64,000 bases of DNA. Origin: Liquidambar formosana. Taxonomy: Eukaryota > Streptophyta > Magnoliopsida > Saxifragales > Altingiaceae. Both the position numbers and the translations under genes were made by a program. Position 1 is the stretch's first letter; every line of letters starts with the position of its first letter. Below the pieces are notes generated by a model. It did not search any database, was not told the DNA's origin, and saw only the letters and a list, made by a program, of their open reading frames with translations. The stretch is taken from contig CM077833.1 in NCBI GenBank assembly GCA_039720395.1, positions 18,289,133 to 18,353,132 on the forward strand, read 5' to 3'. Below are positions 1 through 11,690 of the stretch, one piece after another.

Positions 1-1038
1 AATACAAAAACCCATAAACCTAACTACCAAGAGAGTTAGGGTACTTACAGTTGAACAAGTCTTCTCCTTTATGCTCCAAGCTTTGTCTTCTGATTGAGCA
101 GTCCAAGTGCACTATCTCCAACAGTATCCACACCTAGCTTGAGCAAGTTGTCCTTTCCTTCTTCTTCCTTAGGGTTGCTAGAGGTGAAGAAGAGAGAGAG
201 AGAGAGAGAGCCTCCAAGGGAGAATTCGGCCAGCACTTGGGGAGGAGTGATTGTGATGATGTCATCACCTTATAGTGGGCATTATATAGCCCACTAATAG
301 GGCCGGCCAAGGGGGGATTCCAAACCCTAATCTAATTTGTGTAATTACTCTTAATTACACAATTAGCCCACTAGTTTGCATTAAATACAAATTAGCCCCT
401 TAAAGAACTTTTCTTTAATCACTTATACCCTTTCTCTCATAGACAATCAAGCTCTCTTAGCATGATCAGTGTGTGACCCATTGGGTTCACATCATCAAGT
501 AGTAGGAACAGCACAAGTTGTGCACAATGGAACACTTTCCATTAAGGGTCTAATTGAAACTCTTTTCAATTCCCTAATTGATTATAACTCATTTATATCA
601 ATTAGGGCTTCTACTAACCATGAGTAACACCTAGCATATGGCTCATGGTGTGGTCCTTAATGAGGTGAATAGTCATTTACAAAGAACCCTTCTGTTATAG
701 TTTACAGGTTACAATTTCATCCTTCCATCAACACAATGTCTCCAATTGAACTAATAGGACACGGAAATCTATCAAGTCCCTAGTTCAATTAATTTATACT
801 CATTCATTAATATCAACTCAATGATGAACTTATGGAAACTCCTTTCCATATTCATTCTACCATGGGCCCATGGATTTAATGAGTTATATTCAATGAATGC
901 TGTATGAGACATTCACTCTCTTTTTCCTGAGAGTGATGGATTCCTTGTTGATCACTCACATGCCTTCACACACATAGCAGTAGGGCCAATAAACACCCTT
1001 ACAGACCCCTGAATAGGATCTGCACTTAGTGTTATCAA
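1..1038 (-). mobile_element. Probable non-coding LTR-retrotransposon fragment
   Basis: No gene is visible here. Read on the minus strand, the stretch looks like the promoter and leader part of an LTR. There is a TATA-like box (CTATATAATG, near 278-290), then a CT-rich leader (revcomp of the GA repeat at 189-210), and a GTAAGTACC splice-donor-like site near 38-50. The short open frames do not resemble proteins. Only one end is present because the window edge and the N gap cut it. The element class is inferred from layout; it could also be another non-coding repeat. Confidence 0.4.
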
Positions 1039-1138
1039 NNNNNNNNNNNNNNNNNNNNNNNNNNNNNNNNNNNNNNNNNNNNNNNNNNNNNNNNNNNNNN
1101 NNNNNNNNNNNNNNNNNNNNNNNNNNNNNNNNNNNNNN
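1039..1138. other. Assembly gap of 100 N
   Basis: Exactly 100 undetermined bases, the conventional size for a scaffold gap of unknown length. It separates the repeat on the left from the partial GUX copy on the right, so the missing 5' exons of that copy may lie in it. Frames spanning the N run are not real. Confidence 0.99.
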
Positions 1139-1162
1139 ACTAACACCACATGTTTTCGACAG

Positions 1163-2190
1163 AGCATTTCTTCTCAGGAACGGCGCACCGAGAAGCATAT
1201 GCAACAATCCTGCACTCTGCTCATGTATATGTTTGTGGGCCATTGCTGCAGCTCAGAGTATCCGCACAGCAGGCTCAACAAGGGATCTTGTGATACTTGT
1301 TGACGAAACAATAAGCTATTATCACCGGGAAGGCCTGGAGGCTGCAGGGTGGAAAATTCATATAATCCAAAGAATCAGGAACCCCAAAGCCGAAAAGGAT
1401 GCCTACAATGAATGGAATTATAGCAAATTCCGTCTCTGGCAGTTGACTGATTATGACAAGATCATTTTCATTGATGCGGACATGCTAATACTAAGGAATA
1501 TCGATTTCCTGTTTGAAATGCCAGAAATATCTGGGACAGGGAATAATGCTACCCTGTTCAACTCCGGTGTGATGGTGGTTGAGCCTTCGAATTGCACATT
1601 CCAGCTATTGATGGATCACATCAATGAGATCGAGTCCTACAATGGCGGGGACCAGGGGTATTTGAACGAAATCTTCACATGGTGGCATCGGATTCCAAAA
1701 CACATGAACTTCTTGAAGCACTTTTGGATCGGTGATGAGGAGGAGAAGAAATGAAGACTCGTCTCTTGGAGAAGATCCTCCTGTACTTTACGTCCTTCAT
1801 TATCTGGGTTTGAAGCCTTGGCTATGCTTTCAGGACTACGATTGCAACTGGAATGTGGACATATTGCAGGAGTTTGCGAGTGACATTGCGCATAGAAGAT
1901 GGTGGAAGGCGCATGACGCAATGCCAGAAAACTTGCAAAAGTACTGCTTGCTTAGGTCCAAGCAGAAGGCAGCATTGGAGTGGGATCGGAGGCAAGCGGA
2001 GAAAGGAAACTACACCGATGGTCATTGGAAGATTAAAATACAAGATACGCGTTTAAAGACATGTTTTGAGGATATGTGCTACTGGGAGAGCATGTTATGG
2101 CACTGGGGTGAAACAAATTGGACAGACGACAATGCAACTGTTGCTCCACTGCCACCTGCAATCACTACAGCATCTCTCTCTTCCTCGTAA
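1163..2190 (+). pseudogene. Partial frameshifted duplicate of GUX glucuronosyltransferase (last exon)
   Basis: This copy corresponds to the last exon of the intact GUX gene at 8625-9655 and keeps the acceptor AG at 1161-1162. Most residues match, including the GT8 metal-binding DAD motif (IDADMLILRNID), the NSGVMVVEPS segment and HYLGLKPW. Against the intact copy it has at least three indels. One base is missing from the G run near 1237. Four bases are missing near 1751, creating a TGA at 1752-1754. One T is missing near 1773. The reading frame therefore shifts three times, so it cannot make the full domain. The 5' exons are absent (gap to the left). The 3' flank to about 2545 also matches the flank of the intact copy, so this is a segmental tandem duplication, not a retrocopy. 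Sequencing error could explain one indel, hardly all three. Confidence 0.88.
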
Positions 2191-3783
2191 TATGGTTGTC
2201 GTTCTTCATTCCTTCCATTATTTCTGTGTTGGCGACAGTCTAACACGTTGGGAATGCTATAAAGAAAAGTGTATCTTCTGCTGCTGCTGCTGCTGGTGGT
2301 TCTTCTTCAACTCCTTACAGTACCTGGTTTGACAACTTGCATATAAATATAAATAATGCATTTTACACCCACTTCAATTGTAATCAGAATGTCATAGATT
2401 TATTCAATTTTGGTGCTTCGGAGGGTGCAAATATGCCGTTGTTTCAGAATTTTTGCTTGCTTGATGGTGGCATTTTTTTTTGCTTATGTCCTGTTTCATG
2501 TTATTTTCTGCCCCTCTTCACTATGTGTCTATGTTCAAGACATCATTTGGCCAGGTGCCCTTCTATTGAATCCTTTAAAGTGTCATATCTTAGCTGCAAA
2601 TTCTGAGCTTTCATACAAAAGATCTTTGGCTTTATGTCAGTTATGCAAGTTAGATGAACGGTACTACCTTCGTAGATGAATTACAGGGCATTTCCAATTT
2701 GGGTGTTGGCTTTGGGTGTTTTTTTTTCTTTTTTGGTTTGACCTTTAAGGTGTTTGAGCCAGCTTGTGCACATATCAACTAAATTCTTCCCAGGCGATCT
2801 TAAGGGAGCACTCTTCCACATTAACTTGGTATATTCAGAAATTAATTCTTGAAATGCTCTCCAGAGGAATCGAACCTTGGGTGTTTAGTTGTCCACTTCA
2901 GGTGTTTGTTAGTATCTCTTTGGGTGTATTGTTGTTCATTGCTTACCCAAAAAAAAAAGAAAGAAAAAAAAAAGGAAAAGAAAGAAAACTCTTAAAATTA
3001 ATGAGATTAATAGGAAGTTGAATGATTGAGCCCTCAAGTAACATTAGTACCCAATTTTTTAATCTAATGGGATGACATGAGAAATCAAATGTAGAAAGAG
3101 TCGCGGAAGAGCTTACATGAAGTGTTATTTCTCATTCAAATCTTATCCAATCGAGATTATTTTATGCGTCACCACATAAAACGTTAATTTATTTTCCAAT
3201 TTTTAAAATTTCTTTCCACTTAGCTTACTTCTACAGTTCTACTCCCCATGTCAGGGGGAGATATAAAGTAGGATTAGGGTAGGTATCCACGGGTGATCAC
3301 TTTATTTTTTTAACGTCATCATTTAGTGGTTGAACATTTGGGACGTGTGATAATTGATCAGTCAAGTTTGGGAACCTTGCATCAAATTTTGTGGTGATGG
3401 TTCCACATAGGATCTATCCTCCAAGGACAAAATTCTCTTTCGAAACTAAACAAAATGTTTGCCATAATGTTTCTTAATCATTATTTATTAAGAACAACAT
3501 TAAATTAACATTCTCTCAACGAAATAGTCCGATTTTTTTTTTTTTTATACTTATTATTGTGAGAAGCAAATAAATAATTACAATTATAAAAGGAAAGAAA
3601 GAAAAATTCTGAAGTTTTTCCCTCTACCTTCTTACATGGGCACATGGCATTGACTGCTGCCTACTCTCACCTGACCTTGAGCCACAGCATAAATCTCTCC
3701 CTTTTCTAACACTAAACCGCCTCTTCACTGTCATTCTGCTTAGTTTTAGGGGAGATTTCTCCATTCACAGATCACAGTCACAG
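2191..3783. other. 3' flank of pseudogene and GUX promoter region
   Basis: About 2191-2545 is homologous to the 3' flank of the intact GUX gene (about 9840-10135), including the matching stretch around a CTG repeat at 2278-2297. An A-rich tract lies at 2947-2995. From about 3600 the sequence is the presumed promoter and 5'UTR of GUX. I see no coding region here. Confidence 0.6.
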
Positions 3784-3982
3784 GTCTCTCTTTCTCTCTC
3801 CTTCTCTCTCTTTCTCTCTCTCTGTCTCGGTTGAATGATTTTAGTGTTCTTGCAATAAACAAACGATTATTTCCTCTGATTTAGGGGATCATATACTATT
3901 AATTCTTTGTTTTTTCGAATTGTTTTCTCTGTTCTTTCTGAAGCGGTTTTTTTTGTTTTTTTGTTTTTTTTGTTTTGCGCAG
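3784..3982 (+). other. Putative 5'UTR intron of GUX
   Basis: The donor CAG|GTCTCT is at 3783/3784 and a strong T-rich acceptor ends TTTTGCGCAG at 3982, in the leader 68 bases before the start codon. The intron contains a long CT microsatellite. The upstream exon end is not defined by the sequence. Confidence 0.5.
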
Positions 3983-4016
3983 TTTTGACTTTGGAAAATT
4001 GTTTCTTATAGATCAG

Positions 4017-4043
4017 ATGCCGCCTTCCCCAAGCTGCGACTGA
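4017..4043 (+). promoter_or_regulatory. Upstream ORF (8 codons plus stop) in GUX leader
   Basis: An ATG opens at 4017, reads MPPSPSCD and stops with TGA at 4041-4043, seven bases before the GUX start at 4051 and in another frame. It lies downstream of the putative leader-intron acceptor, so it should be in the mature mRNA. Its effect on translation is inference. Confidence 0.55.
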
Positions 4044-4050
4044 ATCAAAT

Positions 4051-4170
4051 ATGAGAGGAGCTATGGGTACCTCTCCCACTCCCGTGGAGGCCAGACACCG
4101 ATTGTCTGCTTCAAAGTCGGTTTCTCTCTCCACTTTCTCTCTTTCTTTTCCCCCTTTCCCCTCTTATTCC

Positions 4171-4220
<50 letters not shown>

Positions 4221-7200
4221 TGGATGATAGAAGCTTGTTATTCCTTGTAGAAGACTCCTGATTCATGCTCCATTGGTCACCTGTAATGTCGTATGGATTA
4301 ATCCTGTTGAATGCTAATGTCGCATAACTCAGACTATATGTAGTGAGTTTATAGACTGTTCTGGAGACGCTTCGATCTTATAGGATTTTTTGTTCATTTG
4401 AAGGCTGTATTTGTTTCTTGTTCGGCAATTGGGTCATGGTTGGAGTGATTTGTTCGTGGGACCTTACTGTTGTGAAGTTTACTCCACTTGGCTTATAGGG
4501 ATTGCCGAACTAGATTTTGCGAATTTAATACAAAGGAATCACTTCGTGTTCCGTCTTCGAGATCAAATTGAAATTGTACTTTTATATATAAAAGGCTTAC
4601 TACACAGATATGCAGATGATTAATAAATCAGCATTGAAAGGGTGAGAAAAAAATCGTAAATGCTGTCTAGACTTATTGTTTGACTGGTATGTGATAGCCC
4701 TAGTCAATCCATTGGCTTGCTGAGGTAGTTTTGGACCTCACAATAGGTGAAGGCAGTGTATGGCATGAAGCTTTGTGTGTAATCACAACCAATTCAAGAA
4801 GTTCCAAATTGTTCTGGGCCTTTGGGTGTACACGGCTGGTTTAGCCTATGACTTTTAGGAACAAATGGCTTGCTTGACAGATGTTGGTTGAGGTTTGATT
4901 AGGGTAGAGTAATGGGTAGGAATTGAATACGCTGTGAAGATCATCAGCTTTACATCTCCCATTTAGGGTTCTGTTTCTGTGTGTGTGTGTGTGTGTGTTT
5001 TGTGTTTTTTTTTTTCTGTGAGATATGTAACTTTTATAGATGGTTTTGGTGACTGAAACCCCTCTGATTAAGTGATAGTCAGCAATTTGAAGAGCTCAGC
5101 CATTAATGAGATAGGAGCCATTCTAACTTGTCCGTTTCTCTCTGCATGTGTGTGTGTGTGTGTGTTTTGTTCTGTGAGATAGGAACCTTTTATAGATGGT
5201 TTTGGTGGCTGAAACCCCTCTCATTAAGTGATAGTCGGCAATTTGAAGAGCCCATTAGTTAATGAGATAGGAACCATTCTAACTGACAATTTTGAATGGA
5301 TATGAAAATATGAGAGTAACTTTGTAAAGCAATTAGGAGAGTGGGGCTGCCTTGTGAGGTCAGCACATGCTTGCGCCATGCCATTCTGCACAGTACGATC
5401 CCTTGCCTCATCCAATCTGCCCACTCTTCCCTGCATGGATGTGTGCGTTTGTGTAAGAAAAGTCGAAGGTCAATACAATCAATGCTAATTGAATGAAAAA
5501 AATGTGTATGTACTGTGCGTAGGAGGTCCCAAAGTAATATGGAACAAACCTGTCTTCTTAAAGTGAAAAGTTTCCTGCCAATACTTGCAGTGGAGCTTTT
5601 GAATATTTTTGAAACTTATGAAAGTTTGACAGTAATGTGTGGGTACATCACCATACTGCAAGTTGGTAGCAGGCACCTTAGTTATGGAGTGTTAAGATAT
5701 TGAGTCATGACTATAAATGCCTAACATAATCTAAATATTAAACATAATTGCGAGCAACTAGTGTTGGTGTCTTCTGGACTTGCTTTTCTAGTATGAACAG
5801 GTTTCTTTTTGAAAGGATATATACTAAATTAAGTCTTCAATGAGTTACACACACGGTTTGAACATACTATCTGGTTCTGAATTTTTTGTGCTTTATGACC
5901 ATCATGTGTATCTTGGAACTAGTTCTTTCCACCCATTTTGACTCACAAATTTATGGTTTTCTGGATTTTAAATGGCTTCTTTAAATTTAGAACATCCTGA
6001 GAAATATCTGTCACATCCTAGCAATTACTGGAAAGTGCTAGAGAATAGAGCCGGTACCTTATATGAATTGAAGCAGCCCTGACATGCTATGAGTCAACTT
6101 AATTGAGTATAAGAGATTACATGTAAAATCCTTTAATGTATCTGCTTTCATTACTTTAGGTATTAACTTTAGCTGATCGAAGCTTTTCATTTTTTCCCCC
6201 TTTCTTACACGTCAGTAGCTTCCCTTCATGATTTCACTCCTTACGGTAATTTGTTAGTGTAGCTTCCTTTCTTTTGCGTGGCGATTGCAATTTTTCACAC
6301 ATTGATGTTGTTTATGCGTCTTATCTCTTTCATTTTTCTAGGTCTTTTCTTCTTTATGTCTCCTTATAATAATGCAAATTTGGGAATGCTATCAGTGTGC
6401 TAAGGTAGAATTTCGGGGAAAGATTGATTAGATGGTGTAAAGGATTGTACAAGTAGGTTAGGCTATTCAGTTAACTTTAGCCTTCCATTAATCAGTGCTG
6501 TCATTACTAAAACCGAATGTTACTAGTTCAGATTTTGGTTTTTGATCTTTGAATTTCTATGGTTGTTTCTTCCTTCTTTATTTATTTATTTTTTAGCCAT
6601 CTAGTAATTTATAGATGATCTGATTAATTTATATTGTTATGCGTTGAAGGTTTTTTTCTGTAAGCTATCAATGGGTGGAGATGTACAATTATGTAAATCC
6701 TTTTAGTTTCTATTATTTTATATGTTGATAAGATTTTCCAGTAATAGATTAATTAGATGGTGTGTCTTGTTCAAGGAAGAAGTCTTCAATATCACAAATC
6801 TGGCTGCTGCCTTTTAAAATTACTGCCATTCCCTTTGGTTTCTGCCCTCAAGCTCTCTTTCACCAGTTTTATATACTAACATGTTTTCTTAAATTCCTTT
6901 TTCATTCAGCGAAGACACAAACAAAAGAAGATTTCAAAGAAGTAGAAATTTCAAAGATGTTGAGAAGGCGACTCACAGTCCCATCCAAGACCGGAATTCA
7001 ATCTGCAAGATAACTACTTTGAAACTTGTTATGGTTATTATAATATCTGGAATGCTTTTGACACTCTTCCACTCTCCAGCGGTTTATAATACAGACCAAC
7101 TATCCAATTCTGGTTCTAGGTTTGTTTTTTTCTCTACTCTCCATGCTTTCTTTTGTTAATATTTTTAGTTCACTTTTTCATTTTTCTTACTCTTGTATTA

Positions 7201-9655
7201 ATTTTTTGTTTTCTGACATAGGGGTTCCCAGATAAGTTTTTCATATTTTCCTTTTCCAAGACAAAATAGTGAAATACTGTATGCTCAACCCTCTTTTTCT
7301 GCAGTGCAAGATTATCCTAATCAATTGGATACTTGGGACTTTGTTTATCTAAACTAAATCAGAACTCTTTTTTTCCTTGATATTTTATACTTTACTATTT
7401 TCAATGCCCTGAAGCAAAGTATATTGCTTGTAGGCCGACTTTTGTAGACAGATGGATAAGAGAGAGTCCTGCTGCAGATCCACGTTATGTATCTTTTTTA
7501 GACGTCAACTGGGATGAGATCTCGAAAATCATCGACAAACTGACTGACAAAAATGAGTATCAAGGAGTAGGTTTGCTAAACTTTAATGATAGTGAAATTG
7601 ATCCCTGGAAGCAGCTGATACCAGATGCTGAGCATGTTGTTCTACACCTGGACCATGTCTCGAACAATGTAACTTGGGAATCCCTATACCCTGAATGGAT
7701 AGATGAGGAAGAAGAATTTGAGGTTCCCACTTGTCCTTCTTTACCCAAGCTTCAGGTCCCTGGTAAACCACGGATAGATCTCATTGCTGTCAAGCTCCCC
7801 TGCAACAAGTCAGGGGACTGGTCAAGAGATGTGGCTCGTTTGCACTTGCAGCTAGCGACGGCAAGGCTTGCTGCCTCTGCTAAAGGGTATCATCCGGTCC
7901 GCGTACTTTTGGTAACTGACTGCTTCCCAATCCCAAATCTCTTCACTTGCAAGGAACTTGTTGTACGTGAAGGGTATGCGTGGCTTTATGAACCCAACCT
8001 GAATACTTTGAGACAAAAGGTCCAGTTTCCAGTTGGGTCTTGTGAACTTACAGTTCCTCTCAAAGCTAGAGGTAGAGTTTTTTCTTTTTGTCATTTGTTT
8101 ACCATTGTTCCCTCAACATCAAGCTAGTGCATTGAAATGCATCCAGTCCATCACTTTCTCGCCCAAACTTTATTTCTTTGTGCTCAAAGATCTTATAAGA
8201 TTATTGTGGTAAGGATTTGTTTTGTTTAGTTAAAATTTATGGTACATTAATTCATCCTTTTGTACTGTACGGCTGCTCGCAATATGCTAGTGTGAGAAAA
8301 GAATGAAGTCAGGTCAGTTGTTACACATTTGGGGAGTTTGGGACCTATTGGTGTGACTCACCAAGGAGCTCTCCTAGGCCAAAAACAATCCAGTAAGGTG
8401 ATAATCACCATCTGATTAATCTCAGTACCAATTTTTAGAGATCAGTGAGGAGTACTTTAGATGGAAATCTATAGAGTGGGTGGTTAATGTTTTTATATCC
8501 ATTCAATTTTTTGGATGTATGCCTCATGCGTGGAAAAATTCGCAGAATGAATTCACAAATCAAGTTGATCTTGTTGCAGGATATTAAAAAATGTGAAAAA
8601 CTAACATTACATTTTTTTTAACAGAACATTTCTATTCGGGAGCAGCACACCGTGAAGCGTATGCAACAATCCTGCACTCTGCTCATGTATATGTTTGTGG
8701 GGCCATTGCAGCAGCTCAGAGTATCCGCATGGTGGGTTCAACACGGGATCTTGTGATACTTATCGACGAAACAATCAGTGAGTATCACCGGGGAGGCCTG
8801 GAGGCTGCAGGGTGGAAAATCCATATAATCCAAAGAATCAGGAATCCGAAAGCCGAAAAGGATGCCTACAATGAATGGAACTATAGCAAATTCCGTCTCT
8901 GGCAGTTGACTGATTACGACAAGATCATTTTCATTGATGCTGACCTGCTTATACTTAGGAATATTGATTTTCTGTTTGAGATGCCGGAGATATCTGCAAC
9001 GGGGAATAATGCTACCCTGTTCAACTCGGGTGTGATGGTGGTTGAGCCATCCAATTGCACATTCCAGCTACTGATGGATCACATCAATGAGATTGAGTCC
9101 TACAATGGTGGGGACCAGGGGTATCTGAATGAAATCTTCACATGGTGGCATCGGATTCCAAAACACATGAACTTCTTGAAGCACTTTTGGATAGGTGACG
9201 AGGAGGAGAAGAAAGAAATGAAAACTCGTCTCTTTGGAGCAGATCCTCCTGTTCTCTACGTCCTTCACTATTTGGGTTTGAAACCTTGGCTGTGCTTCCG
9301 GGACTATGATTGCAACTGGAATGTGGACATATTGCAGGAGTTTGCTAGTGATGTTGCGCATAAAAGATGGTGGGAGGTGCATGATGCAATGCCAGAAAAC
9401 TTGCAAAAATTCTGCTTGCTTAGGTCCAAGCAGAAGGCAGCATTGGAGTGGGACCGGAGGCAAGCTGAGAAAGGAAATTACACTGATGGTCATTGGAAGA
9501 TTAAAATAAAAGATAAGCGTTTAAAGACATGTTTTGAGGATTTTTGCTTCTGGGAGAGCATGTTATGGCACTGGGGTGAGACAAATTGGACAGACAATGC
9601 AACTGTTGTTCCACCGCCTCCCACAATTACTTCAGTATCTCTCTCTTCCTTGTAA
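4051..9655 (+). CDS. GUX: UDP-glucuronate:xylan alpha-glucuronosyltransferase (GUX/PGSIP, GT8)
   Basis: The exons are 4051-4115, 6910-7119, 7434-8071 and 8625-9655. They join in phase to 1944 nt (647 aa), the usual GUX length. The N-terminus MRGAMGTSPTPVEARHRL is typical of the family. A single membrane anchor lies at about residues 59-75 (type II Golgi topology). The luminal part carries the GUX/PGSIP N-terminal domain, then the GT8 domain with DAD at residues 409-411, NSGVMVVEPS and HYLGLKPW near 519-526. Family knowledge: GUX enzymes add glucuronic acid from UDP-GlcA to xylan in the Golgi during wall synthesis. PGSIP, a glycogenin-like starch initiation protein, is an older name. Exon 1 is only 65 bp and is followed by a 2.8-kb intron. 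A short uORF precedes the start. The frameshifted tandem copy lies upstream. I cannot fix the GUX1/2/3 subgroup from sequence alone, though GUX1/3-like is more likely. Confidence 0.93.
4979..5285. repeat. Tandem duplication with (GT)n in GUX intron 1
   Basis: Two imperfect copies (about 4979-5136 and 5149-5285) each start with a GT microsatellite. Both continue with a shared block (tagatggttttggtg, then gctgaaacccctct, then aatttgaagagc). Intron 1 also holds a CT/TA microsatellite at 4174-4216 next to exon 1. The rest of the intron shows nothing recognisable. Confidence 0.85.
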
Positions 9656-9880
9656 TTCGGTGGTGGTTCTCCATTACTTCCATATTTTCCTGTGTTGTTT
9701 GGCACAGGGTTAAACACCTACATGCTCTGGGGTGAAACAAATTGGACAGACAATGCAACTGTTGCTCCACTGCCACCTGCTATTACTTCAGTATCTCTCT
9801 CTTCCTTGTAATTTGGTGGTCGTTCTCCCTTACATATTTTCTGTGTTGATTGACACAGTGTTAAAACACGTTAGGAATGC
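9571..9880 (+). repeat. Tandem duplication of the GUX 3' end
   Basis: The block from CTGGGGTGAGACAAATTGG (9571) through the stop codon and early 3'UTR is repeated from 9727, with period about 156. The second unit contains a second copy of the last codons and stop, now in the 3'UTR. Its proline-rich part (GCTCCACTGCCACCTGC) matches the upstream pseudogene at about 2144-2160 better than the first unit does. Confidence 0.9.
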
Positions 9881-10129
9881 TTAAAAGAAATGTATCTTCT
9901 TCTTCTTCTTCTTCAACTCGCTGTACCTAGGTTGATAATTTTCATATAATGCAGTTTACACCCACTCTGTAATCGGAATGTCATAGAATTATTCGATTTT
10001 GATGCTTATAAGGCTACATGCCATTGTTTCAGAATTTCTGCTTGCTTAATAGTGGCATTATTTTGGTTATGTCCTGATTTATGTTATTTTCTGCTTGGAA
10101 TGATGCCCTCTTCACTACACCATATTCAA

Positions 10130-10328
10130 GACATGGGTTAACCAACCCAAGAGATAGATTAGTGATTTTTGAGACTTACATTTCAAGAGTTAGACAGTTC
10201 TAGGTTTGATTTCTCACTCCTTGAGGCTAGCCAACAGTCAGGTGGGGTGGTCTTATTTGTGTTTCAGGGAATTAGTCAAACTAGTCTGAATTCCTTGTTG
10301 GCACCAAAAAAAAAAAAAAAAAAAAAAG
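10130..10328 (+). mobile_element. SINE-like retroposon with poly(A) tail
   Basis: A roughly 170-bp non-coding block ends in an A run (10305-10327) followed by a GA repeat. Near 10200 it has a degenerate pol III B-box-like GGTTTGATTTC. No clear target duplication was found. An anonymous retroposon or simple A-rich end is possible. Confidence 0.35.
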
Positions 10329-10400
10329 AGAGAGAGAGAGAGAGAAAAAAGAAAGACACCTTAATCAAATATAAAATGCCTATTTTCATCAAAGTTTCAA

Positions 10401-10700
10401 CAAATTTATGATTTATTTTCATCAGATTTAACGCCTTAATCAAATATAAAATGCAAGTTTGGGCATTAAATTTTTTTACTAGCTTCACGTGATGCTCATA
10501 TGATTTATTTTCACTATATTTTCTAATAACAAATTGAACGGCTTTTTTCATCAAATTTATGGTGTATTTTCATCAGGTTAGCGCCTTAGTCAAATATAAA
10601 ATGCAAGTTTGGGCATTAAATTATTTTACTAGCTTTAGGCCTTCGCATGATGCTCACATGATTTAGTTTCGTAACATTTTCTAGTGAAAAATTGTTGGGA
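10401..10700. repeat. Imperfect tandem duplication, about 150-bp unit
   Basis: Two units (about 10401-10545 and 10551-10700) share cgcctta, then tcaaatataaaatgcaag, tttgggcattaaat, and gatgctca followed by atgattta. A partial third copy of the caaatataaaatgc segment is at 10366-10380. Confidence 0.8.
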
Positions 10701-11690
10701 GGGGCAGAGTGTAACAGGTAGATTAGTTATTTGTTCAATTTTAAAGGAAGTAGTAAGAAGCATTCTTCGACAAAACCATCTGGGAATGGAGACCTTTCAA
10801 TAGAGCAATGGAGGCAAATTGACTTACGAGAAATAGGTCCTACTCACTACAAACAAATACACTACAAGATCGAAAGATTCATAACCTTTTGGGCACAACT
10901 AATATCCATTCGAACTCCCTTTATTTGTAACTTATTTCTTTTTTCGACCCAAGTAATGAGAGACTTAAATCCGACAAAACCTAACCTTTTTACATTGGGA
11001 ATAAGTGCCGTATCCTTAAGCCTTTCTAGGAGGTGAAGAGATCCCATCTAGAACATTAGGTTAATGATGTATGAAACAGGACAAATTTATCTTGAATATG
11101 TCATTTGTATAAAGTTATGTTTTTTATTTTTTATTTTTAGGAGTAAAATTATGTTTTATATATTAGTAAATTTTATGTTTTTACACATTAATTCATCAAA
11201 TCAAACTTGGACAATCTACTATTCAACTTGAATAATACAGTTTCAAGATTACTATTTCTTATCTAATTTAAGTCACATAATTAATAATAATAAGATTTGT
11301 GATTCTAATTTTCCGAGAAAATTTTTAGTTATTCTTTAAGAAGATGTTATTGATAGATCTGTTTACGTTGGTGTTGACATTTTCTCTTATAAAAAAAAGA
11401 AAATAAAAAAGGTTACCAAGAATTGGCTGCAGGATTCCAAAGAAAATACAATCGAAAAAAAAAAAAAAATGAAAAAAACAAAGGGGGAAAAATGATAAGT
11501 GATAACTGATAAAAAGGTTTCCCACGTCTCCCACATTGGCCCCAAATTGTTACTGTGCCAAGTCAACCGCCGTAAGGTCGTGCTATGTAAAGCTTCCCAT
11601 TCGTTACTATCAAGCTTGAATCGCACGAGCCACTATACCCGATACCCACAAACCCGGGCAAACCCCATGTAACTGCAAAAGTTCACAAGA
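10701..11690. other. Intergenic spacer between GUX and the CCCH gene
   Basis: An open frame at 10731-11036 (101 codons, +) and its reverse (61 codons) are less AT-rich than the surroundings and have an organelle-like look. I recognise no gene in them. From 11050 the sequence is very AT-rich with A and T tracts and no other structure. Confidence 0.4.

Noticed and set aside
952..1754. Open frames spanning the N gap
   Set aside because: Unknown bases are translated as X, so openness across the gap carries no information. Only the part right of 1163 has homology.
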